A DNA stretch of 15,049 bases from Pseudomonadota bacterium (GTDB taxonomy: Bacteria > Pseudomonadota > Alphaproteobacteria > Rhizobiales > Rhizobiaceae). Under the pieces are notes generated by a model that saw only the letters and a list, made by a program, of their open reading frames with translations, did not search any database and was not told where the DNA came from. The position numbers and the translations under genes are program-made. Below are positions 1 through 6,788 of this stretch, one piece after another. The stretch is from contig JAEWDP010000121.1 of assembly GCA_023390055.1 (NCBI GenBank), forward strand, positions 1-15,049, in the 5' to 3' direction. Position 1 is the first letter of the stretch. Each line of letters starts with the position of its first letter.

Positions 1-552
1 GGGTAGATCCGCCCCGAAATCAGCCGCGAACTTTGCCGGGTCGATAAGCAGGAAGCCATCCTTTGTCGGCTTGATATCGTTGGTGGGTGACGGCATCGAT
101 TGGAGCAGTTGTGCGGTGCTTTCGCCCTTTTCTGGCTGCAGTGCCGCAACATAGACAAGTGCCTTGACCTTGGGATCATCACCTGCTGCCGTGATGATCG
201 TGCCCCCATAGCTGTGGCCGACGAGAACGACGTCCCCGTCCTGCTGATCAAGCACGCTCTTCGTGGCTGCAACGTCCTGATCCAGGCTTGTCAGTGGCTG
301 CTGGACGATGCTGACATGATAGCCGTCGCGGGTCAGGATGTCATAAACGCCGCGCCAGCCCGAACCATCCACGAGCGCGCCATGGACAAGCACGATGTTG
401 CGCGCATCCGCTAAGGCTGGGGCAGTTAGGACAGCAGAAGACAAAAGCGCTGCAATGAGGCCAACGGCCGCTTTACTGAAGTTCGACATGGGCGGTAGTT
501 CCTTGAGTTTTTCGCTTGGAATTACGGAGGCTTTGAAAGCTTTGGGGGACAT
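1..552 (-). CDS. secreted alpha/beta hydrolase (partial, C-terminus outside window)
   Basis: The reading frame is open to the window edge, giving 184 N-terminal codons. After a basic/hydrophobic signal peptide ending near ALA-DA (residues about 46-50), the mature protein starts with RNIVLVHG, the first strand and oxyanion region of an alpha/beta hydrolase. A nucleophile elbow GHSYGG follows, with Ser114 as catalytic nucleophile. The acid and His of the triad lie beyond the edge. Its class is the small periplasmic hydrolase/esterase family of about 250 residues; the substrate is unknown. Two starts are possible. ATG at 552 follows a strong AGGAGAG only a few bases upstream. An internal ATG at 489 (MSNFSKAAVG) follows AAGGA and gives a more usual short signal-peptide n-region. 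I chose 552 for its ribosome-binding site. It is the last gene seen of the minus-strand run that begins with the SDR at 3634, 43 bp after the broken transpeptidase. Confidence 0.85.
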   Translation of the reverse strand, partial: MSPKAFKASVIPSEKLKELPPMSNFSKAAVGLIAALLSSAVLTAPALADARNIVLVHGALVDGSGWRGVYDILTRDGYHVSIVQQPLTSLDQDVAATKSVLDQQDGDVVLVGHSYGGTIITAAGDDPKVKALVYVAALQPEKGESTAQLLQSMPSPTNDIKPTKDGFLLIDPAKFAADFGADLP

Positions 553-595
553 GTCTCTCCTCTATCCAGGGAGGGACGGACGTGATTGCTTGTAC

Positions 596-1323
596 TTACT
601 GCTTAACGACAATTGGAGCCTTGATCGGCACGCGTTCATAGAGGTCGATAATGTCCTGGTTGAGCAGGCGCACACAGCCGGAAGAAACTGCCTTGCCAAT
701 CGAGCGCCATTGCGGATTGCCGTGCAGACGATAGAGTGTGTCGTGGCCACCGGAGAAGATGTAGAGCGCTCGCGCACCGAGCGGATTTTTCAGGCCCGGC
801 TCCATGCCGCCATTCTCGATCGAATATTTGGCCAATTCCGGCTGGCGGGCGACCATCTCGTTCGGCGGCTTCCAACGCGGCCATTTCTGACGCCACTGAA
901 TGATGCCGTTGCCCTGCCAGGCAAAGCCATCGCGCCCGATCCCGACACCATACCGCATCGCGGTCCCACCCGGCTGGACGAGATAGAGAAAGCGTGAGGG
1001 GGTATCGACGACGACGGTGCCAGGCGCTTCCCCAGTCGGATCAATGACCTGTTGACGGTAATAGCGCGGATCAATCTGTTTGTAGGGAACCGCAGGAAAC
1101 CACCATCTTCAATGGGGCCGTAAATGACCGCAAGTTCGGAATCTGTCGGCGCGGCCGCAATCTGCACAGGGCGAACCCGATCCAGGAGGCGCGTCGGCTG
1201 CGGATCCAGCATCCGGCCGGCTCCGGAGGTTGACGTGCAACCTGCCACGGCCCAGGCCGCAGCCATCGCCGAAAGCGACAGAAGGCTGCGGCGAGATAAC
1301 GAGGTATCAAAGCTCACGCTCAT
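596..1323 (-). pseudogene. L,D-transpeptidase (YkuD domain) with a one-base frameshift
   Basis: The family cross-links peptidoglycan through a catalytic Cys (YkuD/LdT fold) in the periplasm. The start ATG overlaps the VOC stop as ATGA. The N-terminus has a Tat-like SRRSLLSL motif and a lipobox-like AVAGC, followed by the family's N-terminal stretch up to PIEDGGF. The frame then breaks. Continuing one frame over gives PAVPYKQIDPRYYRQQV, RFLYLVQPGGTAMRYGVGIG, LYRLHGNPQW and the active-site SSGCVRLLNQD (Cys codon at 674-676), ending at the TAA at 596. Restoring one base to the GG pair at 1095-1096 (plus strand) would read GGFPAVPYK and give an intact gene of 243 codons including stop. As written, translation yields about 177 residues without the catalytic domain. 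No canonical slippery heptamer is present, so programmed frameshifting is unlikely. True decay and a sequencing error cannot be separated here. Confidence 0.88.
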
Positions 1324-1850
1324 TCCTCGTCCTGCCATCTGCGCAGATCCGTCTGGTCATGATAGGCCATGCGATCAGGCGTGGTGATAAACTCAATCAT
1401 CGTGCCCCACGGCGTGCGGCAATAGCAGACCTTGTTTCCAGGACCTTTTTCGGTTGCGTAGGGAATAGCGCGTGGTGCCGTGAGGGCTGTTCCGCCGGCC
1501 TTCTCAAAGCGCTCTACCGATGCGTCGATGTCGTGGGTATAGACACCGAAATGCGTAATGCCGAAGTCGCTCGGTGTAACCGGCTGCGCTTGTTTGGGGC
1601 CGTGCATTGCGAAGAGCTCGATGTCAGGCCCGGATCCGATCTTGACCATCGCCTGCGCACGCACAACCGTTCCCGGGTAGGCACCAGTGGCCCGCTCGAA
1701 CTCGGGTCCCTCCCTGGCCGGATCCTGCGGCCCGAACGATTGGTAGATCACCTGGCCGCCAAAGGCTTCCACCAGGAATGATTTTGCTGCCTCGATATCG
1801 GGCACTGTGATGCCGATGTGATTGACGCCACGAATTTGAGGTGCAGTCAT
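1320..1850 (-). CDS. VOC family protein (glyoxalase/bleomycin-resistance/dioxygenase fold)
   Basis: This 176-residue protein opens with IRGVNHIGITVPDIEAAKSFLVEAFGG, the first beta-alpha-beta module of the vicinal-oxygen-chelate fold. A second module begins at GITHFGVYTHDIDASVERFEKAGG and ends with TPWGTMIEFITTP. His of VNHIG and His of THFGV, plus the C-terminal Glu of MIEF, are at the usual metal-ligand positions. Members include lactoylglutathione lyases, ring-cleavage dioxygenases and drug-binding proteins, and the sequence does not single out one. The start at 1850 has AAGGAAA about six bases upstream; a longer open frame to 1997 runs into the hydrolase gene and lacks family similarity. 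Its stop overlaps the transpeptidase start (ATGA), so the two are translationally coupled. Its position after an epoxide-hydrolase-like gene and an SDR suggests a role in catabolism or detoxification. Confidence 0.9.
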   Translation of the reverse strand: MTAPQIRGVNHIGITVPDIEAAKSFLVEAFGGQVIYQSFGPQDPAREGPEFERATGAYPGTVVRAQAMVKIGSGPDIELFAMHGPKQAQPVTPSDFGITHFGVYTHDIDASVERFEKAGGTALTAPRAIPYATEKGPGNKVCYCRTPWGTMIEFITTPDRMAYHDQTDLRRWQDEE

Positions 1851-1914
1851 GACAGTTTCCTTTCTTGTTGAATCGATGAACGTGTTAGGGCTCAATTTGC
1901 CCGGATCGCAGAGT

Positions 1915-2763
1915 TCACTTGGCCTTGAGGAAATCGATGAGAGCAGCGGCCACTTCATCCGGGCGCTCGTCCGCCACATAATGACTGCAGCGGGCAATCG
2001 AGCCGCCCGTTACATCTGTGGCGAACTCCTTGAGCATTGGGACCATATGAGCACCAAAACGCTGCTCCCCGCCGAGACCTAAAACCGGAATTCGGAGCGG
2101 TTGTTTTTTGTATTCGAGCGCGGCCGCATGGTCGGCGGTCAGTGTGCGGTACCATTCCATGCCACCGCGCGTGCGACCAGGAAGTGCCATTGCTTTCGCG
2201 TAGATGACGATGTCTTCAGGATTAAAGGTGCTGTGATCGTAAAACCGCTCCGCCATGAAGGCCGAAACATAATCATATTCGCGGCCATAAATCAGGCATT
2301 CCGGCAGATCCCGATTAGCATGGAACGCGAAGTGCCAGATCTTTGCCGTCGTCGCCTCCCACTGGCTCCAGCCAGGAAGCGGAACATCGAGGACAGCAAG
2401 GTGAGTAACCGAATCTCGATAGATCGCGGCCAACGGGAATGCGACCATTCCACCAATGTCATGGCCACACACAGCATAGCGATTATGCCCGAGGGCGAGC
2501 ATTACTTCGTGCGCGTCGCGCGCCATCGTCGCCTTGTCATAGCCGTCAAGTGGGCAGTCGGAAAAACCCGCACCGCGCAGATCAATCGCCACCACGCTAA
2601 AATGTTCGGCCAGCAGCGGCATGACATGGTGCCATTCCCACCAGGTTTCCGGCCAACCGTGAAGCAGAAGGATCGGCGGGCCGGAGCCCCCCCTGACGGC
2701 ATTGATCTTGATGCCATTGACCGGCACCAGCTGCTGGGCAAACCCTTCCAATGTTGGGATCAT
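1915..2763 (-). CDS. alpha/beta hydrolase, epoxide hydrolase/haloalkanoate dehalogenase type
   Basis: The protein has 282 residues, normal for the family. The oxyanion motif is HGWPETWWEW (HGWP at 35-38). The DLRGAGFSD loop follows at about 61-69. The nucleophile elbow CGHDIGG has Asp102 rather than Ser, which marks the epoxide hydrolase and haloacid/haloalkane dehalogenase branch, where an alkyl-enzyme ester forms on Asp. The cap carries GGMEWYR with Tyr205, matching the epoxide-activating Tyr of epoxide hydrolases. The base is His261 in CSHYVADERPDEV. The acid at the usual strand is unclear: GGEQRFG stands where a G-x-D motif is common. No signal peptide is visible, so it is cytoplasmic. 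It sits 46 bp after the SDR and 64 bp before the VOC gene. Epoxide hydrolase is somewhat more likely than dehalogenase because of the cap Tyr. Confidence 0.9.
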   Translation of the reverse strand: MIPTLEGFAQQLVPVNGIKINAVRGGSGPPILLLHGWPETWWEWHHVMPLLAEHFSVVAIDLRGAGFSDCPLDGYDKATMARDAHEVMLALGHNRYAVCGHDIGGMVAFPLAAIYRDSVTHLAVLDVPLPGWSQWEATTAKIWHFAFHANRDLPECLIYGREYDYVSAFMAERFYDHSTFNPEDIVIYAKAMALPGRTRGGMEWYRTLTADHAAALEYKKQPLRIPVLGLGGEQRFGAHMVPMLKEFATDVTGGSIARCSHYVADERPDEVAAALIDFLKAK

Positions 2764-2809
2764 AACTCTTTCCCATCGATGTTGATGTTAAACAGAGCTA
2801 ACGACCAGC

Positions 2810-3634
2810 TCAGGGCTGATCGAAATCGGTCGCGATCGAGATGTCGCGCCAGGTGTCGATATCACGGCGAAACGAAGCCAACTTCCGCTCAGCGATCGAA
2901 TGCGCAGCGGGACCGAGCGGCAGATGAAGCGGGGCGTTATCGGCGTCGACCGCCTGCAGGATCACTGTAACCGCCTTGTCGGGATCGCCTGCTTGGTTGC
3001 CGTCGTTGGTTTTGCGATAGTGCCTGCGCGAACTCGCGGCGTATTCCGGCATCTCCTTGGCCGCCATCGTGATCGAACGGCCAAGGAAGTCGGTCCGAAA
3101 TGGCCCAGGCTCGACGATCAGCACGCGGATGCCGAACGGCTTCAGCTCGCCGGAGAGTGCTTCGGAAACCCCTTCAACCGCAAACTTGGCTGCATTGTAA
3201 TATGCTGCGCCGCCGCTGCCCGCGATCCCTGCGCCAGAAGACATGTTGACGATCACTCCGCCCGAACGTCGCAGTGCAGGCAAGGCTGCCCTGGTGGTTT
3301 CGATAAGACCGAAAACGTTCACCTCGAACATCGGTCGATATTCTTCGGGCGTCCCCTCCTCAAGCGCCCCAAACAGTCCGTATCCGGCATTGTTCACAAG
3401 CACGTCAAAGCCGCCGAATGTCTCGACCGCCTTTGCGACTGCGGCTTGCGCTGCCGCCGCATCCGTCACGTCGAGCGGCAGGGTGATCATACGGCCGTCG
3501 AATGGCCGAGCCATTTCTTCAATCGAGTTGACGTTGCGGGCAGTCGCGACAACCTGATCACCCCGCTGTGCCGCAGCGAGGGCGAGCCGTTGTCCGAAGC
3601 CGCTCGAGCAGCCTGTTATGAACCATGTTTTCAT
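2810..3634 (-). CDS. SDR family NAD(P)-dependent oxidoreductase
   Basis: A classical short-chain dehydrogenase of 274 residues. The cofactor motif TGCSSGFG is at 7-14, DV after the fourth strand at about 55-56, NNAG at 81-84, catalytic Ser at 132-133 in NMSSGAG, and the Tyr146-x3-Lys150 pair in AYYNAAKFAVEG. The EPGPFRTDF stretch after the active site is typical of the oxidoreductase/short-chain dehydrogenase subgroup that prefers NADP(H). Arg33 in ATARN would accept the 2'-phosphate. The substrate is not deducible. The start has GGAG eight bases upstream. It is the first gene of the minus-strand run and diverges from the LysR gene across about 108 bp, the classic layout for a LysR target. 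It resembles the SDR at 9089-9916 in length and motifs, so the two are paralogues in a broad sense. Confidence 0.93.
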   Translation of the reverse strand: MKTWFITGCSSGFGQRLALAAAQRGDQVVATARNVNSIEEMARPFDGRMITLPLDVTDAAAAQAAVAKAVETFGGFDVLVNNAGYGLFGALEEGTPEEYRPMFEVNVFGLIETTRAALPALRRSGGVIVNMSSGAGIAGSGGAAYYNAAKFAVEGVSEALSGELKPFGIRVLIVEPGPFRTDFLGRSITMAAKEMPEYAASSRRHYRKTNDGNQAGDPDKAVTVILQAVDADNAPLHLPLGPAAHSIAERKLASFRRDIDTWRDISIATDFDQP

Positions 3635-3694
3635 GACGTTTCTCCGCCTGTTTTCAGAAGATGACTTGAATCTAGATGTTTATATTTGTACTTG

Positions 3695-3726
3695 AAGTGA
3701 CAGTTTTGTATTTTCAATGTTCACTT
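3695..3726. promoter_or_regulatory. candidate LysR operator in the divergent spacer
   Basis: In the AT-rich spacer between the SDR and LysR genes, AAGTGACA (3695-3702) faces TGTTCACTT (3718-3726). The arms are complementary apart from one extra base. A smaller dyad, ACTT-G-AAGT, overlaps the left arm at 3690-3698. LysR proteins usually bind T-N11-A type dyads in such divergent spacers. That this is the actual binding site is inference. Confidence 0.4.
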
Positions 3727-3742
3727 TTGTAAGGGCATGGCC

Positions 3743-4606
3743 ATGGAGTGGAGTGACGTAAAAATCTTCCTTGCGATTGCGCGGTCCGGCACGCTCGGCG
3801 GCGCTGCGCGTGCTCTTCATACAAGCCATCCGACCGTCGGCAGGCGGCTTCGTGTCCTTGAGGATGCCATCGGCCATACGCTCTTCCAGCGGACCGCGGA
3901 CGGTCTCGTGCTGACCGAGGAGGGCCATGGGATCATCTCCCTGGCAGAGCAGATGGAAGAAGGCGCGCTTGCAATGGAGCGCCGACTCGCCGGGCAGGAG
4001 CAAAATCTCAAAGGCAATCTGCGCATCTCATCGGCAGACTGGTTCGGGGCTTATGTCCTGCCTCCCATCGTGGCGGATTTCTCGAAAGCCTACCCCAATG
4101 TAGACGTCGAGATCCTGACCGGCACTCGCCTGTTCAACCTCGCCCAGAGGGAGGCCGACGTTGCCTTTCGCATCGTTCCGTTCGACACTGCCGATGTTAT
4201 TCAACGGCGGCTCTTTAGGCTCGAATACGGCGTCTACATCGCCGAGGAGTCGCCCGACCCTAAATTCGGCGACGGGACTGGTTTCCGTCTGATCACCCAC
4301 GACACTTCGACAGGGCAATTCCCCGACATAGCCTGGCTCTCCGAGAGTTTTCCGAACGCGCGACCCGTGCTGCGATCAAACAACCGAAACGTCCAGGGGC
4401 GAATGTGCAGGCAGGGTGTTGGGATCGCAGTCCTGCCCCGCGCAGTGGGCAACCAAATCCCGGGTATCCGCAGACTTGAACTACCCAAGCTCCCGCCCGC
4501 GCGAGACATCTGGATGGGATATCATCGGGACCTGCGACGTCTTCAGCGTCTTCGGGCGTTTATCTCGACCGTCTCGGACCACATCACAAATGCCCCTGCA
4601 TGGTAA
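3743..4606 (+). CDS. LysR family transcriptional regulator
   Basis: The N-terminal winged helix-turn-helix (about residues 2-60) contains the canonical GTLGGAARALHTSHPTVGRR recognition region and RLRVLEDAIGHTLFQR, followed by the GLVLTEEG wing and a linker helix. The rest (about 90-287) is a periplasmic-binding-protein-like effector domain with LRISSADWFGAYVLPP at its start and CRQGVGIAVLPRAVG near its end. The length of 287 residues is normal. AAGGG at 3731-3735 is spaced seven bases from ATG 3743 but only one base from the alternative ATG at 3737, so 3743 is preferred. It diverges from the SDR-hydrolase-VOC run and is likely its activator and its own repressor. The inducer is unknown. It converges with the chorismate mutase gene 67 bp away. 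Confidence 0.93.
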   Translation: MEWSDVKIFLAIARSGTLGGAARALHTSHPTVGRRLRVLEDAIGHTLFQRTADGLVLTEEGHGIISLAEQMEEGALAMERRLAGQEQNLKGNLRISSADWFGAYVLPPIVADFSKAYPNVDVEILTGTRLFNLAQREADVAFRIVPFDTADVIQRRLFRLEYGVYIAEESPDPKFGDGTGFRLITHDTSTGQFPDIAWLSESFPNARPVLRSNNRNVQGRMCRQGVGIAVLPRAVGNQIPGIRRLELPKLPPARDIWMGYHRDLRRLQRLRAFISTVSDHITNAPAW

Positions 4607-4673
4607 GCCGCGCGAAGAAGATCGATTTTCCCCGCCGATCCACGGCCGCGGTAGGACAGCCGCGACAGACAAT

Positions 4674-4970
4674 TTACTTGCTGGCCGCAATCTCTCTGTG
4701 CCGCTCCACCACAGCGCCCACGATCATTGTCATCAGCCCTTCGACGAAGTGGCGACTGAGGCCAACCTCATTGGCGATACTCATCACTCGATCCAATTGG
4801 CGTCGCTCTCGCTCATTATCGATCGCCGGCAAAGCCTGTTCGGCTTTCAGGTGGCCGACATGCTCGGTACAGCGAAAGCGTTCGGCCAGAATATAGAGGA
4901 GAGCTGAATCCAAATTGTCGATGGTCCTCCGGTAGGAAGCGAGTTGCTGTGCCACATCATCTGTCATCAT
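4674..4970 (-). CDS. AroQ-class chorismate mutase, PchB-like
   Basis: A 98-residue all-helical chorismate mutase domain, which converts chorismate to prephenate in the cytoplasm; PchB relatives also cleave isochorismate. Aligning by eye to E. coli AroQ and Pseudomonas PchB gives Arg14, Arg31 (AERFR), Lys42 (GHLKAE), Asp51, Arg54 and Glu55 (DNERER) at the expected active-site positions. Helix 3 carries HFVEGL, as in PchB. The catalytic Gln of the last helix (Gln88 in E. coli, Gln90 in PchB) aligns without gaps to His91 in VERHRE, which is unusual. The ATG at 4970 is preferred because GGAAG lies eight bases upstream; a TTG at 4985 would start a longer form. It has no fused dehydrogenase or dehydratase domain and no aromatic-pathway neighbours. 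It is last in the DUF5666-cytochrome-molybdoenzyme run, 41 bp after the DUF308 gene. Confidence 0.86.
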   Translation of the reverse strand: MMTDDVAQQLASYRRTIDNLDSALLYILAERFRCTEHVGHLKAEQALPAIDNERERRQLDRVMSIANEVGLSRHFVEGLMTMIVGAVVERHREIAASK

Positions 4971-5011
4971 TTGAATATCTTCCAAGTCGTTTCATAGGCG
5001 CGAGGTAGAGC

Positions 5012-5596
5012 TTATGAGATGGGATGCATACTGCGACGCGACAGGGCGATCGTCAGCCAAATTGCCGAAACCAGGAAGTAGAATGCTCCGACGCCAGCGT
5101 AGCCCGCAACCGTGGCGATAGAAGGCTCCTGAGGCATTTGCGCCTGAAAGATGAAGAGAGCACCGGCCACAGAGGATTGGCCTCCGCTCAAAATCATCGC
5201 CCACTGACCTCCACTCGTTTTTCGGCGCCGCACAGCAGTTCCAAGCTGCAACAGCCCTGAGAAGATAGCCCATAGACCGAAGGCGCCGAGAACCCAGTTC
5301 ATGTTCATTGTCAACGCCAGGATCACGGCTATCGTCATAACCGAGCTCGCTGCGACGTTGATCGCTTGGCTCCGGTTGGCGGCAAGACCACCGCTCCTTG
5401 CGGCATCGATAACGTTCGCGATTGCATCCCAAGCGGGATAGATGATCAGCAGTGCGGCAGCCACCGCAAAGGAATGCCGTCCGGCAGTCAACGCAGCCGC
5501 GACCCACAGCACTGAGAAGGCCGCTCTGGTAAAGTAATACTGCTTGAGCCACTGGTCGTTGCCGCGCGGGGCACGGGAGGTCTGGTTGTTCGACAT
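5012..5596 (-). CDS. DUF308-type (HdeD-like) six-helix membrane protein
   Basis: This 194-residue protein shows six hydrophobic segments at about 20-38, 43-62, 77-96, 102-122, 130-150 and 160-185, in three hairpin pairs. This is the pattern of DUF308/HdeD proteins. Features include YPAWDAIANVIDAARSGG after segment 2, GLWAIFSGLLQLGTAVRRRK for segment 4 and its basic end, and SGGQSSVAGALFIF in segment 5. Its work is unknown; E. coli HdeD is linked to acid resistance, but that should not be carried over. ATG 5596 has GGAAG six bases upstream. It is the second-last gene of the redox run. The family assignment is by pattern and length and is fairly secure; the function is not. Confidence 0.8.
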   Translation of the reverse strand: MSNNQTSRAPRGNDQWLKQYYFTRAAFSVLWVAAALTAGRHSFAVAAALLIIYPAWDAIANVIDAARSGGLAANRSQAINVAASSVMTIAVILALTMNMNWVLGAFGLWAIFSGLLQLGTAVRRRKTSGGQWAMILSGGQSSVAGALFIFQAQMPQEPSIATVAGYAGVGAFYFLVSAIWLTIALSRRSMHPIS

Positions 5597-5647
5597 TGTT
5601 TTCTTCCACTTTGTGAACTGGTTGATTGATGGTTCGCGCTAGCGTCG

Positions 5648-5977
5648 TCAGATGAAGACGACATGTTTGCCGAAGAGGGTGTTCTCGTCCCATTCAGTAC
5701 GGCCGATCCGATCGCTTTCGCCGGAGAGTTTCCCAGCTGGCTTCTCTGAGAGCTCGACGTTCTGTGCGCCGTCCTGCCACGGCGTCACTAAATCAGTGCC
5801 GTGATCGCTCTCCAAGCGCATGCGCCTCTCGAATGCCTCGTTGATCTCCCCCTGCCGCTTTGCGACCCATCGGCCGTCGGGGTCAGAGAGGATCGAGTTG
5901 GTTTGGCCGATCTCAACCGGTGGCGAAGAAGCGATCGCTGAGATGGCCATTACTTTTTGAACTGGGCGTCTGCTCAT
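5648..5977 (-). CDS. hypothetical protein, 109 residues
   Basis: I do not recognise this protein. The first 20 residues (MSRRPVQKVMAISAIASSPP) have a short basic start and a weak hydrophobic stretch that could be a poor signal peptide. The rest is hydrophilic and charged: SILSDPDGRWVAKRQGEINEA, then FERRMRLESDHGTDLVTPWQ, then RTEWDENTLFGKHVVFI at the end. No Cys and no obvious metal or nucleotide motif is present. ATG 5977 has AGGA nine bases upstream, and no better frame exists on either strand. It lies 34 bp after the molybdoenzyme and 51 bp before the DUF308 gene on the same strand, so it is likely co-transcribed. It may be an accessory of the redox complex, but that is guesswork. Confidence 0.6.
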   Translation of the reverse strand: MSRRPVQKVMAISAIASSPPVEIGQTNSILSDPDGRWVAKRQGEINEAFERRMRLESDHGTDLVTPWQDGAQNVELSEKPAGKLSGESDRIGRTEWDENTLFGKHVVFI

Positions 5978-6011
5978 GAGCTTTGATCCTGTGGTTTGCT
6001 GTTTGACTGCC

Positions 6012-6788
6012 TCAGATGCCGGCGTACCATTCGTACCCGCGGTCTTCCCAATAGCCGCCGTTCCCGCCCCACAGGCCGGAGAAACTATCCACCAGTTCGA
6101 TACGCATGATGTATTTCGCCTGTTTGTAGCCGAGCTGTCGCTCTACCCTGAGACGCAACGGCGCGCCGTGGCCGACGCTCAGGTCCTGGCCGTTCATCTG
6201 GTAGGCTAGGATGGTTTGCGGGTGAAACGCATCGACAAGATCGATGCTCTCGTAGTAACGGCCGCTTCCATCGAGTGTCTTTTCGAGTTCGTCGGCACAA
6301 TGCAGCACGACATAACGCGCCGTCGGCTTCAGCCCAGTCAGCTGCAGCAGACTGGCGAGAGGAACGCCAGTCCATTTGCCGATGGCGCTCCATCCCTCGA
6401 CACAGTCATGGCGGGTGATCTGCGTGCGCGCCGGGAGCGCCTTTAGATCTGCGAGCGAAAACTCTCGCGGCCGCTCAACAAGGCCGTCAATTTTTAATCG
6501 CCAAGCGGAAAAATTACCTTCAGCCAATTCAACATATTCGTCGCCGTCGGGAGCACTCGTTCCATTTACGCGAAACGACGGAGAAATATCCTTTTCATCA
6601 AACTCACGCGCCAGGGCATCACGCCCCTGAAGCAGTCTCTGCGCCTTCATCGTTAGGTCCTCGGCCGAACGGAGAACATTGGCGACGTTCGCGTTTTGGT
6701 CGAGCAGGTCACATCCGGAAAGGGTCAAGGCGCTAGCGCCAAGAGTGCCACCAATCAAAAAGCGGCGTCGAGTAAAGAGCTTGCTCAT
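6012..6788 (-). CDS. molybdopterin-dependent oxidoreductase, sulfite oxidase/YedY (MsrP) family
   Basis: A 258-residue protein exported by the Tat route: TRRRFLIGG at 6-14 is a twin-Arg motif, and SGC at 24-26 resembles a lipobox, so it may be anchored as a lipoprotein. The molybdopterin domain starts near FSAWRLKIDGLVERPREFSL. The Mo-coordinating Cys is Cys129 in RHDCVEGWSAIGKWTGV, the sulfite-oxidase-fold signature. GHGAPLRLRVERQLGYKQAK near the C-terminus is also typical. Relatives include YedY/MsrP, which repairs periplasmic methionine sulfoxide, and sulfite dehydrogenases. The true substrate here is unknown. Its ATG overlaps the cytochrome b gene's stop (ATGA), so the two are translated together, and the cytochrome is its probable quinone link. 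A DUF5666 partner instead of MsrQ makes plain MsrP less likely. Confidence 0.92.
   Translation of the reverse strand: MSKLFTRRRFLIGGTLGASALTLSGCDLLDQNANVANVLRSAEDLTMKAQRLLQGRDALAREFDEKDISPSFRVNGTSAPDGDEYVELAEGNFSAWRLKIDGLVERPREFSLADLKALPARTQITRHDCVEGWSAIGKWTGVPLASLLQLTGLKPTARYVVLHCADELEKTLDGSGRYYESIDLVDAFHPQTILAYQMNGQDLSVGHGAPLRLRVERQLGYKQAKYIMRIELVDSFSGLWGGNGGYWEDRGYEWYAGI

Noticed and set aside
1851..1997. A 49-residue N-terminal extension of the VOC protein in open frame.
   Set aside because: It overlaps the hydrolase gene and has no VOC similarity; MTAPQIRGVNH at 1850 has its own ribosome-binding site.
2101..2970. Long plus-strand open frame of 289 codons opposite the hydrolase gene.
   Set aside because: Antisense shadow of a clearly recognised gene; its translation is Arg/His-rich and domain-free.
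4607..4673. Hairpin CGCGG/CCGCG (4647-4664) as a terminator between the converging LysR and chorismate mutase genes.
   Set aside because: Only five pairs with an eight-base loop and no T-tract on either side.
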